Source: a virus. Taken from it: DNA of 22,222 bases. Below are positions 1-6,788 of the stretch, in pieces (the stretch's first letter is position 1; each line of letters starts with the position of its first letter). The DNA is taken from IMG/VR virus record IMGVR_UViG_3300029448_000495, positions 1 through 22,222 of that record. One strand, 5' to 3'. The notes below the pieces were generated by a model. It was given only the letters and a program-made list of their open reading frames with translations, was not told where the DNA came from and made no database searches. The translations under genes were made by a program, and so were the position numbers.

Positions 1-1
1 C

Positions 2-154
2 CCAGAGCATTATCACACAGTGCAGTGGCTTGAGGGTTGTGCAGATAAATGGGCAGGGTGTCCTGCAGCGTTTGCTAACAGTAGAGGTTTTGATGTATTT
101 GATCCTACGTCATTAGCTAACACACCACAGATAGAGGATAAAAGTAATGGCTAA
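2..154 (+). CDS. C-terminal fragment of an unidentified phage protein
   Basis: An open frame enters from the left edge and ends with TAA at 152-154, giving the last 50 residues of a protein. The visible part is hydrophilic with two cysteines (in GCAD and AGCPAA) and several aromatic residues, and ends in an acidic/polar tail. Its stop overlaps the next gene's start by 8 bases (ATGGCTAA), which supports it being a real, coupled gene. Its place just before small membrane proteins would suit an endolysin or a late structural gene, but I do not recognise a domain and assign no function. Confidence 0.6.
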   Translation, partial: PEHYHTVQWLEGCADKWAGCPAAFANSRGFDVFDPTSLANTPQIEDKSNG

Positions 155-410
155 TGATAACTGGCACTTGAGCAAGTCTGTACCACTGACATTAATCTTT
201 GGTTTGTTTGTGCAAGGTGCTGCTATCGTTTGGACTGTAAGCACAATGACCTCTGACATAGAAGTTAATGCTTCTAAGATTGTAGAGGTACAACAAAGGT
301 TAGGCCGTATGGAGGATGCAGTACATGGACAGGCTGTATCTATGGCTAGAATAGATGAGAATATTAAAGCTATTCGTCTGTCTGTAGAAAAGATGGCAGT
401 TAGAAATTAA
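147..410 (+). CDS. Small membrane protein with coiled coil, holin or i-spanin-like
   Basis: An 87-aa protein. Residues 1-11 are polar (the N-terminus carries NWHLSK), residues about 12-33 form one hydrophobic membrane segment, and 38-84 are a charged heptad-like helix (VEVQQRLGRMEDAV) that should form a coiled coil. One N-terminal membrane span plus a coiled coil is the layout of an inner-membrane spanin, and small proteins of this shape in marine phages are also labelled holins. Its neighbours are other small membrane or secreted proteins just before the virion genes, fitting a lysis cassette. The start overlaps the upstream gene by 8 bases and its TAA shares one base with the next ATG. The membrane topology is well supported; the exact lysis role is inference. 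Confidence 0.75.
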   Translation: MANDNWHLSKSVPLTLIFGLFVQGAAIVWTVSTMTSDIEVNASKIVEVQQRLGRMEDAVHGQAVSMARIDENIKAIRLSVEKMAVRN

Positions 411-586
411 TGTTATGTGCATTAAGCCTTGTGGCGATAGGGGTGTATCCATATGGTATAATGTACAAAGCTTGTGAGTATCGTTGCCCAAGAGAAAAAT
501 CAGAAACATATTATTATTATCCAGTTACAATTAGATTACCAACAGATATTTCTTGCCCCCTTTATTATAGAGTAGACGATGATTGA
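410..586 (+). CDS. Small cysteine-containing secreted or membrane protein (58 aa)
   Basis: A short gene filling the space between its neighbours. ATG at 410 overlaps the upstream TAA (TAATG) and TGA at 584-586 overlaps the next gene's ATG by 8 bases, so both ends are coupled. Residues 2-19 are hydrophobic (ALSLVAIGVYPYGIMY) and could be a signal or membrane segment. The rest carries cysteines at 22, 26 and 49, a run of four tyrosines (34-37) and an acidic end (DDD). Cys3 is too close to the N-terminus to be a normal lipobox cysteine. Following directly on a membrane/coiled-coil gene, it could be an outer spanin partner or another lysis accessory protein. I do not recognise the family. Confidence 0.55.
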   Translation: MLCALSLVAIGVYPYGIMYKACEYRCPREKSETYYYYPVTIRLPTDISCPLYYRVDDD

Positions 587-1046
587 AGTATTAGCATTAG
601 CAGGGGCAGTCAGTCAAATAGCTGGCTCTATAAGTTCAGCAGTCAAGGCTGGTAAAGATGTATCTGATCTGTTACCTCACTTTGGTAGACTAGCTAAACT
701 AGATGCAGACATACAGGCTGCAGAGTCAGGTAAACACAAAGGCCCACTAGGTAGACTAACATCATCAGAAGAAGAAGGTTTTGCAATAGCACAAGCCAAG
801 ATGAAACATAAGGAAGCAACTGACATGTTAAGAGAAACTTGTCAGTTATTTGGACCACCAGGGATGTGGGATTTAGTAGTAAAAGAACAAGCTGCTGCAA
901 GACAGAGACAACAGGAAGCAATAGAGTTGCAAGCTAAACAAAGAGATCAATTATTTTGGGGAATATCTGTAACAGCAGGTGCTTTAATATTTGTTGCTGG
1001 TCTTGTGTTTATGTTCTGGGGTTTAAATGAAGCAGTTAATGGATAA
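579..1046 (+). CDS. C-terminally membrane-anchored phage protein of unknown role (155 aa)
   Basis: The N-terminal 25 residues are small and hydrophobic (LALAGAVSQIAGSISSAV), like a mild amphipathic helix. Residues 60-125 are a charged, Gln-rich helix (KEQAAARQRQQEAIELQAKQR). A strong membrane span covers about 126-149 (FWGISVTAGALIFVAGLVFMFW), leaving only a few residues beyond it. The protein is therefore probably tail-anchored with its body in the cytoplasm or virion. It lies between the lysis-type small genes and the first large virion gene, 11 bases upstream of the latter, so it may be a lysis accessory or a minor virion/ejection component. No catalytic motif is visible. Confidence 0.7.
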   Translation: MIEVLALAGAVSQIAGSISSAVKAGKDVSDLLPHFGRLAKLDADIQAAESGKHKGPLGRLTSSEEEGFAIAQAKMKHKEATDMLRETCQLFGPPGMWDLVVKEQAAARQRQQEAIELQAKQRDQLFWGISVTAGALIFVAGLVFMFWGLNEAVNG

Positions 1047-1057
1047 GGTATTATAAA

Positions 1058-4000
1058 ATGTCAGAAGAAACATCAGTATTTACAGATAAAAATGCATTAA
1101 CTGAATATCTTAATGTAGATGAAAATGAATTAAAAACAAGAGTGCAAAGACTTGGAGATGCAGTTTATATATCTCAAACTACAGGTATAGGTGGCAGAGA
1201 ACTTGAAGCAGCTAAACAACGGCTAGGTATTTTTGATTGGACTGGAGGTACTGAATCTGTAAATGATTTACTTGCTACCTATGGTTATCAAAAAGGTAAT
1301 AATACTGATTATTATACTAATGCTGATTTTGATCCTGTAGATCAGGGTGCTGCTGTATTATCAGAACAATACCAAAAAGCTGCTTTAGTAGAAGCTAAAA
1401 TAGAAGCAGAGTATCAAAAAGAGTTACTAACAAACCCAGATGCAATAAAACCTCATCTTGTTTCAAATGATTATGGGGCTAACAGTGCATTTCTAGCAGA
1501 TTATGCAGCTACACAAGTAGATTTTATAACAAATGCTATAGTTAAACCTGCAAATGCTGATGTTACTGCAGAAGCAGATACTAAACTTAATGAGTTGACT
1601 AAAAATAATTCTTTTTATACTGCTTTTGGTAAACCTGCTTCTGAAACTTTACTTAATATGAGAGAGTGGGATGCTTATCTTGCGGAGAAACCAAAAGAAA
1701 AAATTATACCTACTACAACATTAAGTGGTCAACCTGTTACAGTTCAAGAGGTAGCACAAGCTCCAACTCCTACAACTACCCCAGCTAAAGTTTTAACTGC
1801 TGATCCTGAAACTTTAAAGATAGATTCTGAGTCTGTTACTCCTTATTTTAATCCAGCTAATACAACACCTACTGCTACAACAACTACACCTGCTGAACAG
1901 TTTGACGCTGGTATAACTAGACAGGGGACAGCTTTTGCAGCACGAGAAGCAGAGCAAGCTAAATTTTATCAACCACAAACTTTGACAGAAAAAAAAGAAG
2001 CTGGTGTTGCTACAAGTACTTCTTCAATATTAACTCAAAAACTATATAGAAATCCTATAACAGGTCATCAGCTTTATATTCCTTTTTATGGAGATCAACC
2101 TGCTTCACCTATTCCTGTTGGTTATTACTCAGTTGATATGTCTGGTGGAACTGCAGGTAATATTAGTTTATCAGCTTATAATCCTGTTACTGCAGGTGGT
2201 AATACTTATGATTTTAAAAATAGTCAATATATGGCAAAAGGTGGTATGATACAAGGATATCAAGAAGGTAATTTAGTAAACCCACCTATTAACTTTAAAC
2301 CTGGTGGCACTGTTAAACCTGTTGATGTATTTAATCCAGCCCTTAATACAACTGAAATAAAATTTCAAATTCAATATCCTGGTAGCAAAGATGCAGAAGG
2401 AAAAGATATTCCAGGTGGTGTTTCTCAATTTTATGACGAGATGACTCAAGCTGAACAAGCACAATCACTAGGTCTTAAAAATTTAGGTATTCCTGATTAT
2501 AATACTTACCTAAGTAATATAGGTGTTAATACAAGTCTTCCAGGTTATGATCCTGCTTCATACACTTCTCAATATCAACAGTATATTACAGACCCAACAA
2601 ACTTTGCAAAACTTCCTGCTGAACAAACTGGTACTGTAAGTTTTCAAGACCCTGTATCAGGGCAAGTAGTGTCACAAAATGTACCTGAGTACATACAAAC
2701 TCAACAAAATATAGCTGCTCAAAAAACAGTAAATCCTGGTGCTACTATAGCTCCAATGGGTGTTCAATATATGGCAGAGTATGGACAAGATGCTGAAGGT
2801 AATGTATTTGAACTTATGCCAGGAACAACTATAGAGTCAACTGCTGGTAGAGCAATACCAACTGCACCTGTAATAGCTGGTGATGAAGTGGCACAGGTAT
2901 CAGATGTAACACAATCAACAGGTGCAGTAAATCCTGGTGCAGCGCAGATGAACCTTACTCAAGGTGCACCTACAGTTTTAGCACAAGATTTTTCTCCAGC
3001 CACCCAACAAGTTCCTGCTAAAGACCCACAAGGTAATATTTTAAGAGATGCTGACGGTAATGTTATTATGGTTAGTGCACCTACTCAACAGATTACTGCA
3101 CAACAACAAGTTGGTTCTTCTATTGGTCAACCACTAACTGATGCACAAGGTAATGTACTTAGAGATGCAGAAGGTAATGTAATATTTAATGTTGCTGGTG
3201 AAACAGGAACAGCAACTGCAGTCAGTGCACCTACAGATAGAACACTACAAAGAACTAGAGTTCCTTTAAAAAATCAAGATGGCACTGTTGTTAGAGATAC
3301 AGAAGGTAACATTATGTATCAAGACAGTGAGCTAATATCTGGTAGCACTGTTGATACAAGTAAAGTAGGCACTGCCTTTGGAACAGAACAAGTAACTGCT
3401 GCATCTATTACTGGTGAACTAGCTACCCTAATGAAAGACTTTGAGGGTGGTGATACACCTGCATGGGCTGCAGGAGCTATGAGACAAGCTACAGCAATCA
3501 TGAATGAACGTGGACTAGGTGCATCTACTATGGCTGGTCAGGCTATTGTACAGGCTGCTATGGAGTCTGCACTACCTATTGCACAAGTAGAGGCTGGTAA
3601 TAAACAACAGATAGCCTTGTTTAATGCCCAACAAAGAGCTAACTTTTTAAAGCTTGACTTTGATCAAGCCTTTCAAGCTAAGGTACAGAACGCTGCTCGT
3701 ATATCTGAGATAGCTAATATGAACTTTAGTGCTGATCAAACAATAGCATTAGAAAATTCTCGTGCAACAAACACAATGAATTTAAATAATCTTTCTAATA
3801 AACAAGCTGTAACTATGGCAGAGGCTGCATCATTATCACAGTTAGATATGGCTAATTTAAATAACAGACAACAAGCTAATGTACAAAATGCCCAAAACTT
3901 TTTACAACTTGATATGGCAAATCTAAGTAACACGCAACAGTCAGCTTTATTTAAACAGCAGTCACTAGTTAATAGTATTCTTTCTGATGCTGGAGCAGCT

Positions 4001-4558
4001 AATGCTGCTGCACAGTTTAATGCCACAAGTGAAAATCAAACTAATCAGTTTTTCTCTAATCTTTCATCTCAAGTATCACAGTTTAATGCTGCACAGAAAA
4101 ATGCAATTGATCAGTTTAATGCAGAGGAAGCTAATGCAGTTCTTGAGTTTAACTCCGCTTTACAAAATCAAAGAGAAATGTTTAATGCACAGAACTACCT
4201 TGTCGTAGCACAAGCAAATGCTGCATGGAGACAAGGTATTAATACAGCAAATACTGAAGCACAAAACTTATCTAATGCTCAATATGCTAAAGATGTTAAT
4301 GGTTTAAGTCAACAAGCACTTGATAACTTTTGGCAAAAAGAAAGAGACTTAATGAATTTTGCTTTTGCTGAAGGTGAGAGTCAAAAAGATAGGGCTTTAA
4401 GAATTTTATTAGGTGAAGCTGATGAAGCTTTTGCAAGAGAACAATTAGATTTAATATCACAAGAAAATAAAACTGCTTTCTTTATGGATTTATTTTTACC
4501 TAAAGATTTTAGTCTTACAGATATATTTTCACTTGGTAATACAAAGGACACTTCGTAA
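1058..4558 (+). CDS. Large virion structural protein with Asn/Gln-rich hendecad C-terminal region
   Basis: A 1166-aa protein of clear phage-structural character. Residues 1-210 are acidic and mostly helical. Residues 218-280 are a Thr/Pro-rich linker (PTPTTTPAKV, PTATTTTPAEQ). Residues 392-405 contain a Gly-rich MAKGGMIQGYQEG stretch of a kind often met in marine phage virion proteins. Residues 656-754 hold three copies of a GN-x3-RD-x-(D/E)-GN repeat. From about 840 to 1100 the chain is rich in Ala, Asn and Gln with QFNA motifs 11 residues apart. No enzyme motif is seen. It heads a tightly spaced virion cassette (ATG of the next gene overlaps its TAA at 4558) that also encodes a transglycosylase and a 1114-aa protein, so an internal core or tail/ejection protein is the likely role. 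Being structural is confident; the exact position in the virion is not. Confidence 0.8.
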   Translation: MSEETSVFTDKNALTEYLNVDENELKTRVQRLGDAVYISQTTGIGGRELEAAKQRLGIFDWTGGTESVNDLLATYGYQKGNNTDYYTNADFDPVDQGAAVLSEQYQKAALVEAKIEAEYQKELLTNPDAIKPHLVSNDYGANSAFLADYAATQVDFITNAIVKPANADVTAEADTKLNELTKNNSFYTAFGKPASETLLNMREWDAYLAEKPKEKIIPTTTLSGQPVTVQEVAQAPTPTTTPAKVLTADPETLKIDSESVTPYFNPANTTPTATTTTPAEQFDAGITRQGTAFAAREAEQAKFYQPQTLTEKKEAGVATSTSSILTQKLYRNPITGHQLYIPFYGDQPASPIPVGYYSVDMSGGTAGNISLSAYNPVTAGGNTYDFKNSQYMAKGGMIQGYQEGNLVNPPINFKPGGTVKPVDVFNPALNTTEIKFQIQYPGSKDAEGKDIPGGVSQFYDEMTQAEQAQSLGLKNLGIPDYNTYLSNIGVNTSLPGYDPASYTSQYQQYITDPTNFAKLPAEQTGTVSFQDPVSGQVVSQNVPEYIQTQQNIAAQKTVNPGATIAPMGVQYMAEYGQDAEGNVFELMPGTTIESTAGRAIPTAPVIAGDEVAQVSDVTQSTGAVNPGAAQMNLTQGAPTVLAQDFSPATQQVPAKDPQGNILRDADGNVIMVSAPTQQITAQQQVGSSIGQPLTDAQGNVLRDAEGNVIFNVAGETGTATAVSAPTDRTLQRTRVPLKNQDGTVVRDTEGNIMYQDSELISGSTVDTSKVGTAFGTEQVTAASITGELATLMKDFEGGDTPAWAAGAMRQATAIMNERGLGASTMAGQAIVQAAMESALPIAQVEAGNKQQIALFNAQQRANFLKLDFDQAFQAKVQNAARISEIANMNFSADQTIALENSRATNTMNLNNLSNKQAVTMAEAASLSQLDMANLNNRQQANVQNAQNFLQLDMANLSNTQQSALFKQQSLVNSILSDAGAANAAAQFNATSENQTNQFFSNLSSQVSQFNAAQKNAIDQFNAEEANAVLEFNSALQNQREMFNAQNYLVVAQANAAWRQGINTANTEAQNLSNAQYAKDVNGLSQQALDNFWQKERDLMNFAFAEGESQKDRALRILLGEADEAFAREQLDLISQENKTAFFMDLFLPKDFSLTDIFSLGNTKDTS
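3023..3319 (+). repeat. Three-copy GN-x3-RD-x-(D/E)-GN protein repeat within the 1166-aa virion gene
   Basis: Three diverged copies encode residues 656-671 (DPQGNILRDADGNVIM), 695-710 (DAQGNVLRDAEGNVIF) and about 739-754 (QDGTVVRDTEGNIMY), spaced roughly 39-44 residues apart. A fourth, partial echo is DAEGNVFEL at 578-586. Copy 1 and copy 2 agree at most positions, so this looks like internal duplication. DxxGN-type turns are common in beta-rich phage fibre modules; binding of a metal or sugar by these loops would be speculation. Confidence 0.75.
3839..4189 (+). repeat. Hendecad (11-residue) repeat region in the 1166-aa virion protein
   Basis: The phenylalanines of QFNA-type motifs fall at residues 987, 1009, 1020, 1031 and 1042, spacings of 22, 11, 11 and 11. 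The motif QLDMANL recurs at 928-934 and 950-956, again 22 apart. An 11-residue period is the hallmark of right-handed or straight helical coiled coils. The residues between are mostly Ala, Asn and Gln rather than charged, which is unusual for coiled coils. Confidence 0.75.
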
Positions 4559-5331
4559 TGAGTTACTTAACATATTTAAATCAGATTAGAGAAAATCCTC
4601 TAACAGCAAAAAGTCCTGCTGCTAATCAAGGGATAGTTTCAAAACGTGACTTGTCTGTTTATAACGAAACTAAACAAGAAGTAAATCAAAGGCAAGCTGA
4701 AGAGGTAAGTAAGGCTCTTTCTAGTTTAACAAATTCTGGTAAAAAACTAGGTTCAACTATTGGTTCTGGATTTAAAAAAGAATCAGAGGTTGTAGACGTA
4801 TCTCCTAGAGCAGAAGAAAAAGAGTTTGATGATGTTACTGGAGGAGAAACAGTTGACTTGTCTCCTAATGCTGAAAGAAATGAAATGGTAGAAACTTCTG
4901 GTTCAGATATTCCTGGGTATGCAGAAGGTATTACTAAGACTGTTATAGAAGATATTATTAGAACTGAAGCAAATAAAAGAAATATGGGAGTAGATGCATC
5001 TCTTAAAATATTTTATGCTGAAGGTGCTACTGGTTATCAATCTAATATTAAAACAGGTTCTCAGAAAAAAGAAGGTGGTAGAGAAGCTTCTTATGGACCT
5101 TATCAATTATACACTGGTGCAGGTTTAGGTAAAGAATATGAAAAGGCTACAGGATTAAAACTTTCTGAAGAGAATACTTTAGAGGGTATAACAAGACAAA
5201 TTCAGTTTGCATTAGATAAAGCTGCAGAAGGTAAGTCTTGGCAACCTTGGTATGGACGTAAGAAAGCAGGGGTTTCTGTTACAGAAGGTTTAACTAATGC
5301 TAAACCTCTTTATAATTGGAGAAAAGAATAA
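4558..5331 (+). CDS. Virion-associated lytic transglycosylase/lysozyme-like protein
   Basis: A 257-aa protein whose C-terminal half looks like a lysozyme-superfamily peptidoglycan hydrolase. The candidate catalytic Glu155 lies in FYAEGATGY, followed by the SYGPYQL stretch (178-184) that matches the conserved Gly/Gln strand after the catalytic Glu in lytic transglycosylases, and by a helix ending in SWQPWYG (227-233). Residues 1-120 are a low-complexity polar region with a 20-residue internal duplication. It has no signal peptide or membrane span, so it is more likely carried in the virion than a late endolysin. T7 carries such an activity at the N-terminus of gp16; here it is separate and sits two genes before the large ejection-type protein. 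Family assignment is by motif only. Confidence 0.7.
   Translation: MSYLTYLNQIRENPLTAKSPAANQGIVSKRDLSVYNETKQEVNQRQAEEVSKALSSLTNSGKKLGSTIGSGFKKESEVVDVSPRAEEKEFDDVTGGETVDLSPNAERNEMVETSGSDIPGYAEGITKTVIEDIIRTEANKRNMGVDASLKIFYAEGATGYQSNIKTGSQKKEGGREASYGPYQLYTGAGLGKEYEKATGLKLSEENTLEGITRQIQFALDKAAEGKSWQPWYGRKKAGVSVTEGLTNAKPLYNWRKE
4792..4884 (+). repeat. Two-copy VDxSPxAExxE repeat in the transglycosylase-like gene
   Basis: Residues 79-89 (VDVSPRAEEKE) and 99-109 (VDLSPNAERNE) repeat at a 20-residue interval in the acidic linker ahead of the catalytic domain. This may be a docking motif or a duplicated linker; the function is unknown. Confidence 0.65.
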
Positions 5332-5846
5332 TGATTTTTGAAAGACCTATCCCAGGACAGTCTTTAACGACAGAACCAAAGAATGTTCCTTATGAAAATC
5401 CACCTGAGATAGTTGATCCAGAGTTAGCTGCAATGGCTCACCTACAAAAAATTAATAATGCAGATGCAGTAGAAGACTTACTATTCTTTTTAGAAAGTGG
5501 GGTAAGTGTAGTTACATTAACTGAGGGTTTATGTAGGGTTGCTGTTATGGAAGGTATCCACAGTTTAGATGTAAGTCTAGTTGTTGCACCAGTAATACAT
5601 GAGTTTATAAAATCTTGTGCTGACGCTGCTGAAATAGAATATGATGAAGGTATAGATAAGAAAATAGATAAAAAAAATATTAACTACAGTAGAGATTTTG
5701 TAAGAGCTAATAAAATACTAAAAGATTTAGAGGTTAATCCAGAACAAACTGTTTCAGAAATGAAAGAGCCTATAGAAGAACCTATAGAAAAGCCTGTAAT
5801 AGAAGATAAACCTAGAGAAGGTTTAATGTCAAGGGTGGAGATGTAG
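5331..5846 (+). CDS. Phage virion structural-type protein with FERPIPGQSLT N-terminus
   Basis: A 171-aa protein starting MIFERPIPGQSLTTEPKN. I chose ATG at 5331, which shares one base with the upstream TAA (TAATG), rather than the in-frame codon at 5316, because the next residues match a recurrent marine-phage protein start (a RPIPGQSLT...P...PPE pattern I recall from cyanophage-type structural proteins). Residues 20-110 are helical. From about 115 the tail is highly charged, with repeated Glu/Pro/Ile units (EPIEEPIEKPVIE). There are no catalytic motifs. Its place between a virion hydrolase and two further structural-type genes, one base before the next ATG, supports a minor capsid, neck or core role. 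Confidence 0.65.
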   Translation: MIFERPIPGQSLTTEPKNVPYENPPEIVDPELAAMAHLQKINNADAVEDLLFFLESGVSVVTLTEGLCRVAVMEGIHSLDVSLVVAPVIHEFIKSCADAAEIEYDEGIDKKIDKKNINYSRDFVRANKILKDLEVNPEQTVSEMKEPIEEPIEKPVIEDKPREGLMSRVEM

Positions 5847-5847
5847 C

Positions 5848-6786
5848 ATGATTAAAGATTTTAGTTTTACAGGTGCACGTAAGGTTCAACTAGCTAGACA
5901 AGCAAGAGCAGAAAGGCTTGCTCAACTACAGGCTGACGCTGATAAAGAACTTATTAGAGCAAAGGAAGCTAGACTTGCGCTTGCTCTACAACATGGTGGT
6001 AGGCCAAAAGTAATGGCTGAAGAACTAACAAGATTAAAAGCAATAGGTATGCCTGACAGTGTTGCTGCCTACCTTCTTAGGAGTGGCGAGGGAAAAGAAA
6101 TTTTATCTGTGTATGATAAACTAAAAGCTAGTGATAAATTAAATCCTGAATGGATACCAAGTCTTATAGCTAGGGTTGCAGAAACTTTAGGTGATGAAGC
6201 TTCTCCTCAAGCAATAGCTATAGCAACCCAAGCTGCTTTAAACAGTGATGAGAATATGTCTACTGAAGATGGGCAGCAAAACTCTTTATATGAAGCTATA
6301 TATGCAGTTGATTCTATTAAAGATTTTGCTGATGTTGATATAAGGATTGCTAATCTTTTTTCTAAAGAAAAAATAAGTGTTCCTGCTGTTAGGGGATTAA
6401 CTACAGGTGCTAAACAAACTGTTGGTTCTGAATTAAAAAATATTCAAAATCAAATAATTTCAAAGATTGCACCTAATTTTGGACAAGTATTTATTAAAGA
6501 TAGAGATACTGGAGATTACACAATTAATTATTCTAAACTTAAAGGTACAAGTGCTGTTGAGGTACAAAATATTGTTGATACTGCTGTTCAACAAGTTTCA
6601 AATGCAATAACAGGTGCACCAGGAGAACAGGCTATGAGGCTTGATCAGGCTATAGAATTATATGGTAACGAAGCCATAATGAAAGCACCAGAAATTATTA
6701 ATCCAAGTGGTGTAATGCCAGAAAATCCTGGAGAAGCTGTAGAAACAGGAACGGATATTTATGGAAACGTTGAAAAAGAAAGATAA
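5848..6786 (+). CDS. Putative internal virion protein (312 aa)
   Basis: The N-terminus (residues 10-60) is a very basic/alanine-rich helix (ARQARAERLAQLQADADKEL) likely to form a coiled coil. The middle is helical and acidic, and the C-terminal 40 residues are Pro/Gly-rich and probably flexible. No signal peptide, membrane span or enzymatic motif is visible. It lies one base after the 171-aa gene and two bases before the 1114-aa gene. By position and helix-rich composition it could correspond to one of the T7 core proteins (gp14/gp15 roles), but I see no direct sequence match and that is inference from context. Confidence 0.6.
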   Translation: MIKDFSFTGARKVQLARQARAERLAQLQADADKELIRAKEARLALALQHGGRPKVMAEELTRLKAIGMPDSVAAYLLRSGEGKEILSVYDKLKASDKLNPEWIPSLIARVAETLGDEASPQAIAIATQAALNSDENMSTEDGQQNSLYEAIYAVDSIKDFADVDIRIANLFSKEKISVPAVRGLTTGAKQTVGSELKNIQNQIISKIAPNFGQVFIKDRDTGDYTINYSKLKGTSAVEVQNIVDTAVQQVSNAITGAPGEQAMRLDQAIELYGNEAIMKAPEIINPSGVMPENPGEAVETGTDIYGNVEKER

Positions 6787-6788
6787 TA

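Noticed and set aside
3736-4026. Cysteine-rich open frame antisense to the 1166-aa gene
   Set aside because: Its composition is simply the reverse complement of the Ala/Asn/Gln repeat codons; no ribosome-binding site.
5316-5330. Earlier start (MEKRI) for the 171-aa structural gene
   Set aside because: ATG 5331 is coupled to the upstream stop and gives the recognisable IFERPIPGQSLT N-terminus.
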